64,000 nt of DNA from DATDAW01 sp036524675 (GTDB lineage: Bacteria > Verrucomicrobiota > Verrucomicrobiia > Chthoniobacterales > DASVRZ01): assembly GCA_036524675.1 (NCBI GenBank), contig DATDBU010000111.1, positions 1 to 64,000 of the forward strand. The letters run 5' to 3'. The notes under the pieces were generated by a model. It saw nothing but the letters and a program-made list of their open reading frames with translations, was not told where the DNA came from and made no database searches. The position numbers were made by a program, and so were the translations under genes. Below, one piece after another: positions 16,055 to 25,233 of the stretch (positions are counted from its first letter, which is position 1; each line of letters starts with the position of its first letter).

Positions 16055-16882
16055 ATGCTGAAATTTCAAAAAATGAATGGCGCGGGCAATGACTTCGTCA
16101 TGCTCGACAATCGACAGAACGACCTTCGTCTCACATCCGGCCAGATCGCCCGGCTTTGCGACCGTCACCGCGGTGTTGGAGCCGATGGCGTCCTCCTGGT
16201 CGAGCCTGCGCAGAGTGGCGCGAATTTCCGGATGCGGTATTACAATGCGGACGGAGGCGAAGCCGAAATGTGCGGCAACGGGGCGCGCTGTTTTGCGCGT
16301 TTTGCCCAGAAAGTTGCTAATGCGGGCAGTCAGCTGAATTTCGAGACACAGGCTGGCATCATTCAAGCCGAGATAACGGGCGACCTCGTGACTTTGCAGA
16401 TGAGTGAGCCGAAGGATCTGAAGCTCAATCGGGAAGTCATTCTCAGCGAAGGCTCGATCAAACCTGGAACTGCTCTCACCGTCCATTCTCTGAATACCGG
16501 CGTGCCGCATGTGGTGGTGTTCGTCGATCATCTCGACAAGGTGGACGTGGCGAATCTCGGGGCGGAACTTCGCTGGCACGAGGCATTCGCGCCAAAGGGA
16601 ACAAACGTGAACTTTGCCCGGCAGCTTTCCAGCCATGTCATTGCCATCCGTACCTACGAGCGCGGTGTGGAAGCCGAAACCCTCGCGTGCGGCACAGGTG
16701 TCGTCGCAACGGCGCTCATCCATGCGCTTGTGACAAATGTCGATGGTCCGGTTGCAGTCGAGGTTCGTGGCGGTGAAACCCTTAAAGTCGGTTTCCGGAA
16801 AGTCGGCGACCATCATTTTACTGACGTCACGCTTACTGGTCCGGCCGATTTCGCTTTTAGCGGCGAGATCGATCTGGATTAA
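16055..16882 (+). CDS. dapF: Diaminopimelate epimerase
   Basis: A 275-residue enzyme that interconverts LL- and meso-diaminopimelate, the last step before meso-DAP for peptidoglycan and lysine. The start at 16055 gives the family N-terminus MLKFQKMNGAGNDFVMLDN; the frame is open upstream but without homology. The first catalytic Cys is in NADGGEAEMCGNGARCFARF (about residue 72) and the second in AETLACGTGVVATA (about 210). It is the first gene of a run dapF, dapA, dapB, folK, panB. A 126-bp spacer with a dyad of A/T-rich words separates it from dapA. Confidence 0.97.
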   Translation: MLKFQKMNGAGNDFVMLDNRQNDLRLTSGQIARLCDRHRGVGADGVLLVEPAQSGANFRMRYYNADGGEAEMCGNGARCFARFAQKVANAGSQLNFETQAGIIQAEITGDLVTLQMSEPKDLKLNREVILSEGSIKPGTALTVHSLNTGVPHVVVFVDHLDKVDVANLGAELRWHEAFAPKGTNVNFARQLSSHVIAIRTYERGVEAETLACGTGVVATALIHALVTNVDGPVAVEVRGGETLKVGFRKVGDHHFTDVTLTGPADFAFSGEIDLD

Positions 16883-16991
16883 GGATTAGGAATTAAGTTC
16901 GGCATTTCAGCTTTCCTCCTTTTCTTATGGCCACTCGCCACATTTCCCGTGGATCGCCCACCGACCAGCACGGCGTTTCTTAATCCTTAAT
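16878..16991. repeat. Intergenic dyad of A/T-rich words between dapF and dapA
   Basis: An 11-bp arm (ATTAAGGATTA, 16878-16888, overlapping the dapF stop) has a perfect inverted copy (TAATCCTTAAT, 16981-16991). Around the arms are further TTAATT/CTTAAT words. It sits 18 bp before the dapA start. The same word also occurs as a short fragment near 22285. Confidence 0.7.
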
Positions 16992-17008
16992 TCTTAATTT
17001 TTTAATTT

Positions 17009-17884
17009 ATGTTCAAAGGAACCTATACGGCACTCGTAACCCCCTTTCGGGACGGACGATTTGATGAAGATGCTTTTGCGCGGTTGATCGAAGACCAGAT
17101 CGCGGGTGGCGTCGACGGCATTGTCCCGGTTGGCACGACGGGAGAATCGCCCACAGTCGATCTCGACGAACATATTCGCGTCATCGAACTCGCCGTCCAG
17201 GTTGCGGCAAAACGGGTAACCGTCATTGCCGGGACCGGCTCGAATGCAACCGCCGAGGCGGTGAACCTGTCTGAGGGAGCTGTTGAGAAAGGAGCGGATG
17301 CCCTGTTGCTCGTCAATCCGTACTACAATAAACCGTCGCAGGAGGGGCTTTTCCGCCATTACAAAACCGTGGCTGATTCCGTGCCGGTGCCAATCATGCT
17401 CTACAGCGTTCCCGGACGGACTTGCGGGGAGATCGCTGTCGAGACGGTTGTCCGGCTCGCGGCGAACGTCCCGAATATCGTTTCCATCAAGGAAGCCGGT
17501 GGGAGCGTGGATCGTGTGGGCCAGCTTGTCGGAGCCGTTCCGGAAAATTTCACGATTTTGTCCGGTGACGATTCGCTGACATTGCCATTCCTTTCCGTTG
17601 GCGCAGTTGGCGTAGTAAGTGTCGCTTCGAACGTTGTTCCGAAGGCGGTCGCTGATTTGGTGAAGGCTTTCCGTGCAGGCGATCTCGCGAGTGCACAGGC
17701 GCTTCACAAGAAATACCTGCCTCTCTTCAAGGATTTGTTCATTGAGGCAAATCCGGTGCCGGCGAAGGCGATTCTTTCGTGGCTCGGAAAAATGTCTGCA
17801 GAAGTTCGGTTGCCCCTTTGCGAACTTAGCCCTGTGAGTGAGGCCAAGCTGCGCAAAACGGCCACCGAAGTGGGAATTCTATGA
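17009..17884 (+). CDS. dapA: 4-hydroxy-tetrahydrodipicolinate synthase
   Basis: A 291-residue TIM-barrel aldolase joining pyruvate and aspartate semialdehyde, the first committed step of the DAP/lysine pathway. Seen are GTYTALVTPF at the start, the PVGTTGESPT motif near residue 42, NPYYNKPSQEGLFRHYK near 105, the YSVPGRT arginine/tyrosine motif near 133 and the Schiff-base lysine in VSIKEAGG near 161. The ATG has only A/T-rich sequence upstream and no Shine-Dalgarno. It overlaps dapB by ATGA. Confidence 0.97.
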   Translation: MFKGTYTALVTPFRDGRFDEDAFARLIEDQIAGGVDGIVPVGTTGESPTVDLDEHIRVIELAVQVAAKRVTVIAGTGSNATAEAVNLSEGAVEKGADALLLVNPYYNKPSQEGLFRHYKTVADSVPVPIMLYSVPGRTCGEIAVETVVRLAANVPNIVSIKEAGGSVDRVGQLVGAVPENFTILSGDDSLTLPFLSVGAVGVVSVASNVVPKAVADLVKAFRAGDLASAQALHKKYLPLFKDLFIEANPVPAKAILSWLGKMSAEVRLPLCELSPVSEAKLRKTATEVGIL

Positions 17885-18639
17885 GTGGTGAAAATGCAGC
17901 AAAACCACTTCGCCTGCTCGTCAATGGCGCACGCGGCCGCATGGGCAAGGCAATCATCGCATGTGCCGCGGCTGACTCTGAAGTCGTTGTTGCCGGCGAA
18001 GTCAGTTCCAGTGAAGCGTTTGCAGCGGCCCTTCCAGAGGCAGATGTCGTAATCGATTTTTCCCATGCCGAAGTCACGGAGGGTGTCGTAGCCAGCTCCG
18101 TCGCCGCCGGAAAACCCGTTGTCATCGGCACAACGGGGCATACCGACGATGTCCGCGCCAGGATCGCGGAAGCTGCCATTGTGATTCCCATTGTTTTCGC
18201 CCCAAATTTCAGCGTGGGCGTCAATACTCTGTTCTGGCTGACGCGGAAAACCGCTGAAATCCTCGGTCCTGAGTTCGATCTCGAAATCGTCGAAATGCAT
18301 CATCGGCTCAAGAAAGATGCTCCGAGCGGAACGGCACGGGGACTCGCCGAGATCCTTGCTGCCGTGCGCAATTTACAATATTCCAAAGACGTTCGTCATG
18401 GTCGGGAAGGCATCGTCGGCGAACGCACCAAGACCGAGATCGGGATGCACTCCCTTCGCGGCGGGGACGTCGTGGGCGATCACACGGTTATTTTCGCCAA
18501 TGTCGGCGAACGCGTTGAACTCACGCACAAAGCTTCCAGCCGCGATACCTTTGCCAAGGGTTCCATCCACGCGGCGAAATGGGTTGTTGGGCAGAAACCC
18601 GGGCTTTACTCGATGCAGGACGTCTTGGGGCTGACCTAA
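17881..18639 (+). CDS. dapB: 4-hydroxy-tetrahydrodipicolinate reductase
   Basis: A 252-residue NAD(P)H-dependent reductase following dapA. The Rossmann motif is LLVNGARGRMGKAI near residue 10, the substrate-binding pair is EMHHRLKKDAPSGTA near 140, and a regulatory-type HSLRGGDVVGDHTV segment lies near 190. Translation is coupled to dapA by an ATGA overlap. Its product feeds the DAP branch closed by dapF upstream. Length is normal for the family. Confidence 0.97.
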   Translation: MSGENAAKPLRLLVNGARGRMGKAIIACAAADSEVVVAGEVSSSEAFAAALPEADVVIDFSHAEVTEGVVASSVAAGKPVVIGTTGHTDDVRARIAEAAIVIPIVFAPNFSVGVNTLFWLTRKTAEILGPEFDLEIVEMHHRLKKDAPSGTARGLAEILAAVRNLQYSKDVRHGREGIVGERTKTEIGMHSLRGGDVVGDHTVIFANVGERVELTHKASSRDTFAKGSIHAAKWVVGQKPGLYSMQDVLGLT

Positions 18640-18715
18640 GGCCCGGCTGTCGGCGTGGCATTCCTGGGTTCGTATGAGTGGCAGGAATGTCCAATGTCCA
18701 CTATACATTGGTCCC

Positions 18716-19216
18716 ATGAGAACCGGCATCGCACTCGGCTCAAATCTTGGCGATCGTATAGCCAATCTGCGGGAGGCACGTGATCGCGTGCTGCAGCTGG
18801 CGGGCGTATCCGAGCCGGTGCTAACCTCGGAAGTTTACGAAACGGCGCCGATCGATTGCGCTCCTGACACTCCTGCTTATTTTAACGCGGTCATGGAAGT
18901 CGATTACGACGGCCACCCTGCTTTGCTCCTTGACGCTTTGCAGGGTGTCGAACACGCAATGGGTCGCCCCGATAAGCGCCCGCGGAATGCCTCGCGCCCC
19001 ATCGATCTCGACATCCTTTACTGTGGAAATTTTATTCTCAACAACGAAGAAGTAATCATTCCGCATCCCCGTATTCCTTTTCGCAGATTTGTCCTCAAAC
19101 CCGCCACTGACGTTGCTCCAGATCGAATTCTACCCGGCCATCATTCAACCTTTCGCGAACTGCTCGATGCCCTGCCTCCGGGCAACGACGTTCATCCGAT
19201 AGGAGAAAAATTATGA
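18716..19216 (+). CDS. folK: 2-amino-4-hydroxy-6-hydroxymethyldihydropteridine pyrophosphokinase
   Basis: A 166-residue HPPK that pyrophosphorylates the pterin precursor in folate synthesis. The start at 18716 gives GIALGSNLGDR at once; 14 codons upstream are open but not homologous. The signature RPIDLDILYCG (about residue 95) and the PHPRIPFRRFVLKP segment (about 120) are intact. It overlaps panB by ATGA. Pairing with panB is common because both belong to one-carbon/pantothenate cofactor clusters. Confidence 0.96.
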   Translation: MRTGIALGSNLGDRIANLREARDRVLQLAGVSEPVLTSEVYETAPIDCAPDTPAYFNAVMEVDYDGHPALLLDALQGVEHAMGRPDKRPRNASRPIDLDILYCGNFILNNEEVIIPHPRIPFRRFVLKPATDVAPDRILPGHHSTFRELLDALPPGNDVHPIGEKL

Positions 19217-20019
19217 GTTCTCTCTTAACCCCTTCTGATTCCGAGACTTCCCCAACACTTTCATCCGAACGCCTCCAACCGTCCCATCTCAAACAGATGA
19301 AAGCCGCTGGAAATCGCATCGCGGCACTGACGGCTTACGATTATCCGACTGCCCGGCTCCTCGACGAGGCGGGGGTGGATTGCCTTCTGGTCGGGGACTC
19401 GCTCGGTATGGTGGTCCTCGGCTATCCAGACACGACGAGCGTCACCCTTCAGGATATTGTTCATCACACGCGTGCTGCTGCTCGCGGCGTGAAACACGCT
19501 CTGCTCGTCGCCGACCTTCCCATCGGCACTTACGATCGACCCGAACAGGCGCTGCTTTCCGCGCTTGAACTCATCGAAGCCGGCGCCCGGGCAGTGAAAT
19601 TGGAAGGCTGCCATACGGCGCACATCAAAAAACTTGTGTCCCATGACATTCCAGTTATGGCGCATTTGGGAATGTTGCCGCAGCACGTCCGTGAAGAAGG
19701 CGGATACAAGGTCAAAGGCAAGACGCCTGCCGACGCCGACCGGCTTATCAAGGAATCGCTTGCCGTCGAAGAGGCCGGCGCTTTTGCCGTGGTGCTCGAA
19801 ATTGTTGTCCCGGCTGTGGCACACGAAATCAGTCGTAAATTGGCGATCCCAACGATCGGCATCGGTTCCGGTACGGAATGTGATGGGCAGATTTTGGTGA
19901 CGCCGGACCTGATCGGTTTCTTCCCATGGTTCACGCCGAAATTTGTTCGTCCCACCGTTCGAATTGGTGAAACGATCCGCGATGCCGCGCGCGAATTCGT
20001 GGCCGATGTGAAGCGCTGA
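19213..20019 (+). CDS. panB: 3-methyl-2-oxobutanoate hydroxymethyltransferase
   Basis: A 268-residue enzyme transferring a hydroxymethyl group from methylene-THF to alpha-ketoisovalerate, the first step of pantothenate synthesis. Motifs are MKAAGNRIAALTAYDYPTAR near residue 28, LVGDSLGMVVLGY near 60, VKLEGCHT near 128, PVMAHLGMLPQHVREEGGYK near 150 and the catalytic-loop Glu in FAVVLEIVVPAVA near 190. The first 25 residues are a Ser/Pro-rich extension not needed for the fold. It is the last gene of the dapF-to-panB run. Confidence 0.96.
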   Translation: MSSLLTPSDSETSPTLSSERLQPSHLKQMKAAGNRIAALTAYDYPTARLLDEAGVDCLLVGDSLGMVVLGYPDTTSVTLQDIVHHTRAAARGVKHALLVADLPIGTYDRPEQALLSALELIEAGARAVKLEGCHTAHIKKLVSHDIPVMAHLGMLPQHVREEGGYKVKGKTPADADRLIKESLAVEEAGAFAVVLEIVVPAVAHEISRKLAIPTIGIGSGTECDGQILVTPDLIGFFPWFTPKFVRPTVRIGETIRDAAREFVADVKR

Positions 20020-20041
20020 TCCGCAAGAACATGCACGGGCC

Positions 20042-20085
20042 GGCTCAATGGGCGCTGTTATCTGGGCTCAATGGGCTGTTATCTG
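20042..20085 (+). repeat. Tandem duplication at the 3' end of the MidA-like gene
   Basis: A 21-23-bp unit (ggctcaatgggc followed by tgttatctg) occurs twice back to back, differing by a 2-bp insertion. The second copy covers the stop codon region of the minus-strand methyltransferase gene. Confidence 0.85.
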
Positions 20086-21213
20086 CCGAGCCGCCGAAAA
20101 ACCCAACAGTGGCTCGTCGAAATCAATACCTTTCGTCAGCGCCAGGTATTTGAACTGCATTCCCATCGTTCCTGGATGCAGGAGAGATTGCAAGGTGCGG
20201 AGCCGGCGCTGCGTTTCGGCAGATAATCCGCGCTGCGACTCCGCTTCGATCGCGGCAAATTCCGGCTCGCTGATGCCGGTCAGGAAATGATGTTGGTCTG
20301 TGAAACCTGCCAACGACAGGCCGTTTTCGATGCCCGCATCGATGCATGCCGAGAAATCGACATGCGCCGTGATGTCCGTGCGCCCGATTTCCGAAAACGG
20401 ATTGTCATGGCGCTGATGCTGACGATAGCACCTGAGCGTGCCTTCGCGGCGTTCGATGGAGTAATATTGATCGCGTAAAAAACCGTAGTCGATTACCAGC
20501 GCGCATCCACGTCGCATACTCCGGGCGACTTCGCGTATCCACGCGGGACCGGCGAGATTGATTTCCGTGCGGTATGCGTCCGGAGGCAATCCCTCCGGTA
20601 ATTTCGCCAATGCCAATGCCAGTTCTGCACTGGAAATTGGCCCTGGAACGAATTGAAAACTGTCACCACTTTCGTCGACGTAGTCCTCCCGCCATTTGTC
20701 GTCGCACCGCGACACGACATGCACCGGCATTGCGTCCAGCAATTCGTTGCTGTAGGCGACACCGGAAAATTCTTCGATCCGTTCGCGCCACTCAACTTTC
20801 CCGCTCCAATTTGCCAGATTTGCCGCCTGTTCCGCTCGCAACTGCGTCGACGGCTCGACAATTTGATACGTTAAGGCCGCGAAGAAGTCCGGATAAAACC
20901 GCTGTGCCGCTCCGAGCACGTCGGCGGCCAATTGAGCGCGATCCGCACCTTGCTCGAACAGCGAAAACTCGTCGGGGCAACCCATCCGCTGCCAGATTTC
21001 ATGAAACTGCCGCGTCAGCAATTCTCCAAACAATCCACCGACGCTGACACTCGTATAGAAATCGCCTTTCTTTCCGACCACGGCTTTTCCAGACGCATAG
21101 TAACCCCATTCCGGGTGATACAACGCTTGTTCCATGAACCATCGAAATGTCACGGGCCCCTCGTGTCGGATTGTTTCTCGGATGAAATGCGTCAGTTCGA
21201 TGGACTCAGACAT
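20068..21213 (-). CDS. MidA/NDUFAF7-family SAM-dependent methyltransferase (COG1565)
   Basis: A 381-residue protein of the family whose mitochondrial member methylates an arginine of a complex I subunit; the bacterial substrate is not established. Typical elements are the N-terminal GPVTFRWFMEQALYHPEWGYYAS, a GDFYTSVSVGGLFGELL segment near residue 50, the glutamate-rich EFSLFEQGADRAQLAADVL motif I near 80, YSNELLDAMPVHV near 155 and CALVIDYGFLRDQYY near 235. It stands alone, converging with panB and diverging from tonB by 78 bp. Confidence 0.9.
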   Translation of the reverse strand: MSESIELTHFIRETIRHEGPVTFRWFMEQALYHPEWGYYASGKAVVGKKGDFYTSVSVGGLFGELLTRQFHEIWQRMGCPDEFSLFEQGADRAQLAADVLGAAQRFYPDFFAALTYQIVEPSTQLRAEQAANLANWSGKVEWRERIEEFSGVAYSNELLDAMPVHVVSRCDDKWREDYVDESGDSFQFVPGPISSAELALALAKLPEGLPPDAYRTEINLAGPAWIREVARSMRRGCALVIDYGFLRDQYYSIERREGTLRCYRQHQRHDNPFSEIGRTDITAHVDFSACIDAGIENGLSLAGFTDQHHFLTGISEPEFAAIEAESQRGLSAETQRRLRTLQSLLHPGTMGMQFKYLALTKGIDFDEPLLGFSAARQITAH

Positions 21214-21291
21214 ACTTCGGCAACACTAGCGTGGCCGGCGTTTTGGTGAAAACCGCAATCCGCCGCAAGAAAATCGCAATCCGGCGCAAGC

Positions 21292-22182
21292 GTGCAAGAA
21301 GCCATTCCCGTAACCTCGTTTTCCGTGCCTTACTCCGCCGCACACACCGCAAGCCCGAACGAAATGCGCGCAGTCCCTGAAGCATCGGCTGTTTTTGTGA
21401 AAGGGGACGCGTCCGTGTGCCCAGTCGTCAGCTCGGTGATCCGCCCTGAAAAGCCGTCTTTGGTGTCTTTTCTCACGTCGTTGGTGGCGTCCGCTACTAT
21501 TCTTTCGGTGAGCGCATTTCTGATTCCATTTGAGGACATGTTTCAGAAGCTTGAGTACGGCGTCGAATCGGCCGATCAGAGCGTCGAAATAGACCTCGTC
21601 GCAGCGATGCCCGCCGAAGAAACGCTCGATGTCCCGGAACCGGAACCGATCGAGCCAGTTGCCGAAATTACTCAACCAGAGCAGCCGCAAATGGTCGATA
21701 CGGGCGACTTTATGGTTCCTGACGAAAAGATTATCGAACCGCGGCCTACGCCTGAGCAACGGAAGGAGATCGTCCGAAAACCCGTCCAGCAAACGGCTTC
21801 AGCCTCGCCCGCTCAAAAAGTAGCCAGACCCGTTGGCGACGGAACTTCGCCGAATAATCCCGGCAAAGACAAAACGACCGCCAAAGCCAGCCGTGGAGCT
21901 TCTTCTGCCGAACTCGCCTACCTCCGCAACCCGGAACCACGCTATCCAAAGGCTGCACAAGACGCGGGACAACAAGGCGTTACCCGTCTTAAAATTTCCG
22001 TGGACGAAGGTGGTCATCCCGTGGATGTGCAACTTGCCCGTTCATCGGGTTGGCCACTGCTCGATGAAAGCGCGCTGAACACGGTTCGAGATCGCTGGCG
22101 TTTCAAACCACGGCCGGGTGGGGGGATTGTTTCCAAGGTCATTCCCATTCGATTCGATCTCGTGAAGAAACGCAGCGGGTAG
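21292..22182 (+). CDS. Energy transducer TonB
   Basis: A 296-residue TonB-type protein. A hydrophobic anchor (about residues 60-82, SLVSFLTSLVASATILSV) is followed by an acidic, Pro/Glu-rich periplasmic linker (about 100-165) and the C-terminal TonB domain: YLRNPEPRYPKAAQDAG, then VTRLKISVDEGGHPVDVQLA and WRFKPRPGGG. It couples proton motive force to TonB-dependent outer-membrane receptors. No exbB/exbD or receptor gene is near. The GTG at 21292 gives the length listed; an ATG at 21364 is possible. Just before the start are two imperfect ~20-bp copies of a cgcaatccgncgcaag word. Confidence 0.88.
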   Translation: MQEAIPVTSFSVPYSAAHTASPNEMRAVPEASAVFVKGDASVCPVVSSVIRPEKPSLVSFLTSLVASATILSVSAFLIPFEDMFQKLEYGVESADQSVEIDLVAAMPAEETLDVPEPEPIEPVAEITQPEQPQMVDTGDFMVPDEKIIEPRPTPEQRKEIVRKPVQQTASASPAQKVARPVGDGTSPNNPGKDKTTAKASRGASSAELAYLRNPEPRYPKAAQDAGQQGVTRLKISVDEGGHPVDVQLARSSGWPLLDESALNTVRDRWRFKPRPGGGIVSKVIPIRFDLVKKRSG

Positions 22183-22625
22183 GGGAAAGCGCGAAATGCC
22201 CGCCTGAGAGATTCGCTCAATTTCGACCAATGCTCGATTCTAAAGGGCACGAGCGGCGCTAACATATATTCGAGCGAGGACTAAATTAAGAATTAAGAGA
22301 TCAGACTTAAGAAGTAACAGCAACGTGTACACCCGAATGGAATCGCTTGAAGAGACGTTGCGCCAAGGATCAGATGGAACAATCGTCGTCACCGCTCGAG
22401 CTTGGGCGGTTCGTGGAACGGTGAACAGATGACCGCGCCTCCAAACAACGGCATCCAGGTGACGGCGCTACGCACGGCCGTTGATTCTAATCATTAGGCA
22501 CACTCGACATGCAAACTCACCATGAGGAATCCGATAGAGGCCAAGTCACGCGTGCCGCTGCTGAAGTCTAAATGGATGTTATTCAGACTGGTATAATTAC
22601 CTGCCAGGCCTCATCACTACGCCCT
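22183..22625. other. 443-bp gap without a recognisable gene
   Basis: No open frame of useful size with a family motif. It contains a short TTAAGAATTAAG word of the kind seen between dapF and dapA (near 22285) and a 7-bp inverted repeat CAACGGC/GCCGTTG with a 24-nt spacer (22446-22483). The stretch marks the left edge of the accessory region. Confidence 0.5.
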
Positions 22626-23273
22626 ATGATAAACGCCCTGATCTTCGATTTGGACAATTGCCTCGCGGCGGCCAACGAGGTTGGGGAGCAGCTTTTTGAG
22701 CCTGCCTTTGAGGCCATTCAAAAGGCGAACCTTGGCACGCTTTCAGACGAGGCATTGGACCAAGCATTTGCGGATTGCTGGCGACATCCGCTGGATTGGG
22801 TAGCGGCCAAATACGGTTTTTCGCAAGCGATGCTTGCAGCGGGCTGGCGTGTATTTGCTACAATGGAAGTCACCGAACCGATGTACGGCTATGGTGATCT
22901 AGCGAGCTTGGCCGAATTGCCGGTGCAGCGGTTTCTGGTGACTTCCGGTTTCAGACGTCTGCAGGAGAGCAAGATCAAGGCGCTAAACCTTGCCCCTCTC
23001 TTCACTTCCACCCATGTAGATGCGATTGACGAGCCGGACAGGCTCGGCAAGCAGCGGTTTTTTGAGCAAATTCTGAAGGATCACCAACTTACTCCGGCGG
23101 AAGTTCTCGTGGTTGGAGACAATGCTGATTCCGAAATCGAGGCGGGAAACCGCCTCGGCATACGGACAGTCCAGACGCTTCGGTACGGGGTGCCCCGAGC
23201 GAGCAATGCAACTTTTCACATCTACTCGCTGGTCGAGCTGAAAAAGCTCTTGAGCGATACCGCAAACGAATGA
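22626..23273 (+). CDS. HAD-superfamily hydrolase
   Basis: A 215-residue HAD phosphatase from the ATG at 22626, which places motif I directly at the N-terminus (NALIFDLDNCL; DxDN in place of the usual DxDGT). Motif II is FLVTSGF near residue 106, the motif III lysine is in KIKALNLAP, and motif IV is VLVVGDNADSEIEAGNRLG near 172. The upstream 18 codons are open but lack homology. The substrate is unknown; the alpha-helical cap (about 20-90) is of the C1 type. It converges with the toxin-like pseudogene. Confidence 0.85.
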   Translation: MINALIFDLDNCLAAANEVGEQLFEPAFEAIQKANLGTLSDEALDQAFADCWRHPLDWVAAKYGFSQAMLAAGWRVFATMEVTEPMYGYGDLASLAELPVQRFLVTSGFRRLQESKIKALNLAPLFTSTHVDAIDEPDRLGKQRFFEQILKDHQLTPAEVLVVGDNADSEIEAGNRLGIRTVQTLRYGVPRASNATFHIYSLVELKKLLSDTANE

Positions 23274-23276
23274 GGC

Positions 23277-25126
23277 CTAGCCGGTCGATGCCGGAGGGAG
23301 GCGTCTTTCAACAATGTGATCTTTCTTGCCCCAAGCGGCACGTGCGATGATTGAGCCACCCTCCCGGAAAATCGAATGAAAAACAAATCGACTAGGCCGG
23401 TTTGTCGGTCTGGCCAACAATTGGCGGACATTGAGAGCAGGGAGGGCAATGCCATTGTTGCTGTATTGCTGCGTTGCGATCGTGTCGACCACGTCCGGAC
23501 CGCCGACGATCACACCACCCATCGCATAGCTTGCCTCATTAGCGGAGATATAGGTGAATGGTATCGCGGCCAGGCCGGCGTTTACGCTTTGTCCGTAGCT
23601 CAGCAGCGACCCGAGCGGCGCGATCACGAGGAAAGCCCCCGCCGGAGGGCTGCACCTGTTGTCCCCCGACGGCGCTTAGCACCTCCGGCGAGACCGCCGA
23701 GGTAGCCCTTATGGCGACCGCACCGGTCAATTGGACAGGAACCGTAAACGGGATCGAGTAGTTCTGGTCCGTGAACGTGATTTTCCATACCGTGGTTGTT
23801 AGAGCCGGCACAGCTATCGGGATGCTTTTTTGAATCGAGACCGTGTCCGTGAGGCTCTTGGACTGGGTAGCGTTGAAGCCGATCGTGACCTGCCACTGCG
23901 ACGTGGCTTTGTCGCCGGCCACAGGCAACCCGACGGTCGTCGAATACTTATACATGACGCTGAGCGTTTCGTCACCGACACGTGAACTGAGTGACCCGCG
24001 TGAGCGTGGTTTGATACGTCGTCGTCATGGCGGTCGGCGCGGTGTTCTGGTAGCAGCCGGGATGTTCCTCCATCGATCCGTCCGTAATCGTCCATTGATC
24101 ACTTGGCGCGTACGTCGGCTCGCTTTGAGGCACGGCTTGCACTTGCTTGGGCGATGTAAGGAGCAAGTTCGGGATTGCTCTTGAGGTCATACGTAGTCGA
24201 TGCCGTCCACTCTAGCGCTTCGCCTGCGAGGATATAGCCGAGCTGGTCGGTCACCGCCTGCAGGTCCGTCTGTTGCAGTTCCGGCGTGGTGTTAAGTGTG
24301 AAGATCCAGTAACCCTTTGACCCCCACTGCGCCGTTGCTGTCCCGATCGGGAACGGGCTGGGATCGGAATGGCTCTGGCTGCTCTGTGAGTCGAAATAGC
24401 CAAAAGAAGCGTGATAGGATCCGCCTGCGGTATTATCGGCGTATATCTGGTAGCGCTGAGGGCTGGCTAGGTCGCTGAGATACACCCAGTCGTGGCGATC
24501 GCCGATACCCCAGTGCATCCGCGCAACTTCCAACGAACCGCCGAAAGGTGGGACAACCCGTCCGAGCGTGACGTCGTGAAGGTCACTGCCACGGGTTCCC
24601 GAAACGAGTAGCGGATACGGGGAATTGTTGATCACCAGGTAAAGGGACCAAGTTTGGTCTCCTTGCACCCAGGGCACATATTCTGGAATCGGGTCCGGTT
24701 TCCAGAGCCGCAACAGTTCCGCGGCGCCGGTCGTGGGTTGTGCATATACGTAGCCGGCAGGCCCTCCATAAGTCCACCCAGGACATAGTGCTAGACCATC
24801 GCGTTCCGTCGCCGATGTTGTGTAAATGTGCAGGCCGCCCGGCCGCACAGTCGATACAGCGGGCAAGTACCATCCACCAGAGAGGCGTACAGGTAACCGG
24901 CCACGCCCTCGAGTGATCAAGCGCCGTCCTCAATGAGTGACTGCTCTTCAGCTTCTGACGCGGTATAAAAATGGCCGCCCGGACCGATCAATCGGAAAAA
25001 CGGCGTGGTATTGTCTGCCTGTTCAGTATACATCCAGCAGACCACCTGTTCGTTTGCATAGCCGAGTGTCTTTATGGCGTTGCTGGCTTCGGCGACATCC
25101 ATTGTCATCAAATAGTCGCTGGGCAT
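23277..25126 (-). pseudogene. Decayed DUF5648-repeat / candidate ETX-MTX2 (aerolysin-like) pore-forming protein
   Basis: On the minus strand one ~615-codon protein can be followed through at least four lesions. It begins with DUF5648-type beta-propeller repeats: FFRLIGPGGHFYTASEAEE (about 25010) then, after an in-frame TGA where the repeat has Trp (near 24920), LEGVAGYLYA and, after a one-base shift near 24860, PGGLHIYTTSATERDGLAL and GYVYAQ. A ~200-residue middle follows (from WSLYLVINNSPYPLLVSG to GYILAGEALEWTAS). Further shifts occur near 24120 and 23980. Next is VSIQKSIPIAVPALTTTVWK with YSIPFTVPVQLTGAVAI, alternating Ser/Thr/hydrophobic strands like those of the ETX/MTX2 pore-forming fold. 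A last shift near 23645 leads to the C-terminus. The repeat call is good; the toxin-fold call is an inference. The 5' end may itself be truncated within a repeat. Confidence 0.65.
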
Positions 25127-25233
25127 AATAATAACATCCGCTTAAGGGGGTTAGGAATGAAAATCCGGTTAGATACAACTTTACGTTCGGGGGAGTTTTG
25201 ATGCTCGAATGCAGCGCTGTCAAGCGATGAATA

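Noticed and set aside
15938..16816. 292-codon minus-strand frame
   Set aside because: Antisense shadow of dapF, which has both catalytic cysteine motifs.
22446..22483. CAACGGC/GCCGTTG inverted repeat as a further attC site
   Set aside because: The stem is short and neither a GTTRRRY nor an RYYYAAC core flanks it in the proper place.
24917..25126. Stand-alone 69-residue gene
   Set aside because: It ends at a TGA where the DUF5648 repeat needs Trp and the repeat continues in the same frame beyond, so it is a piece of the larger pseudogene.
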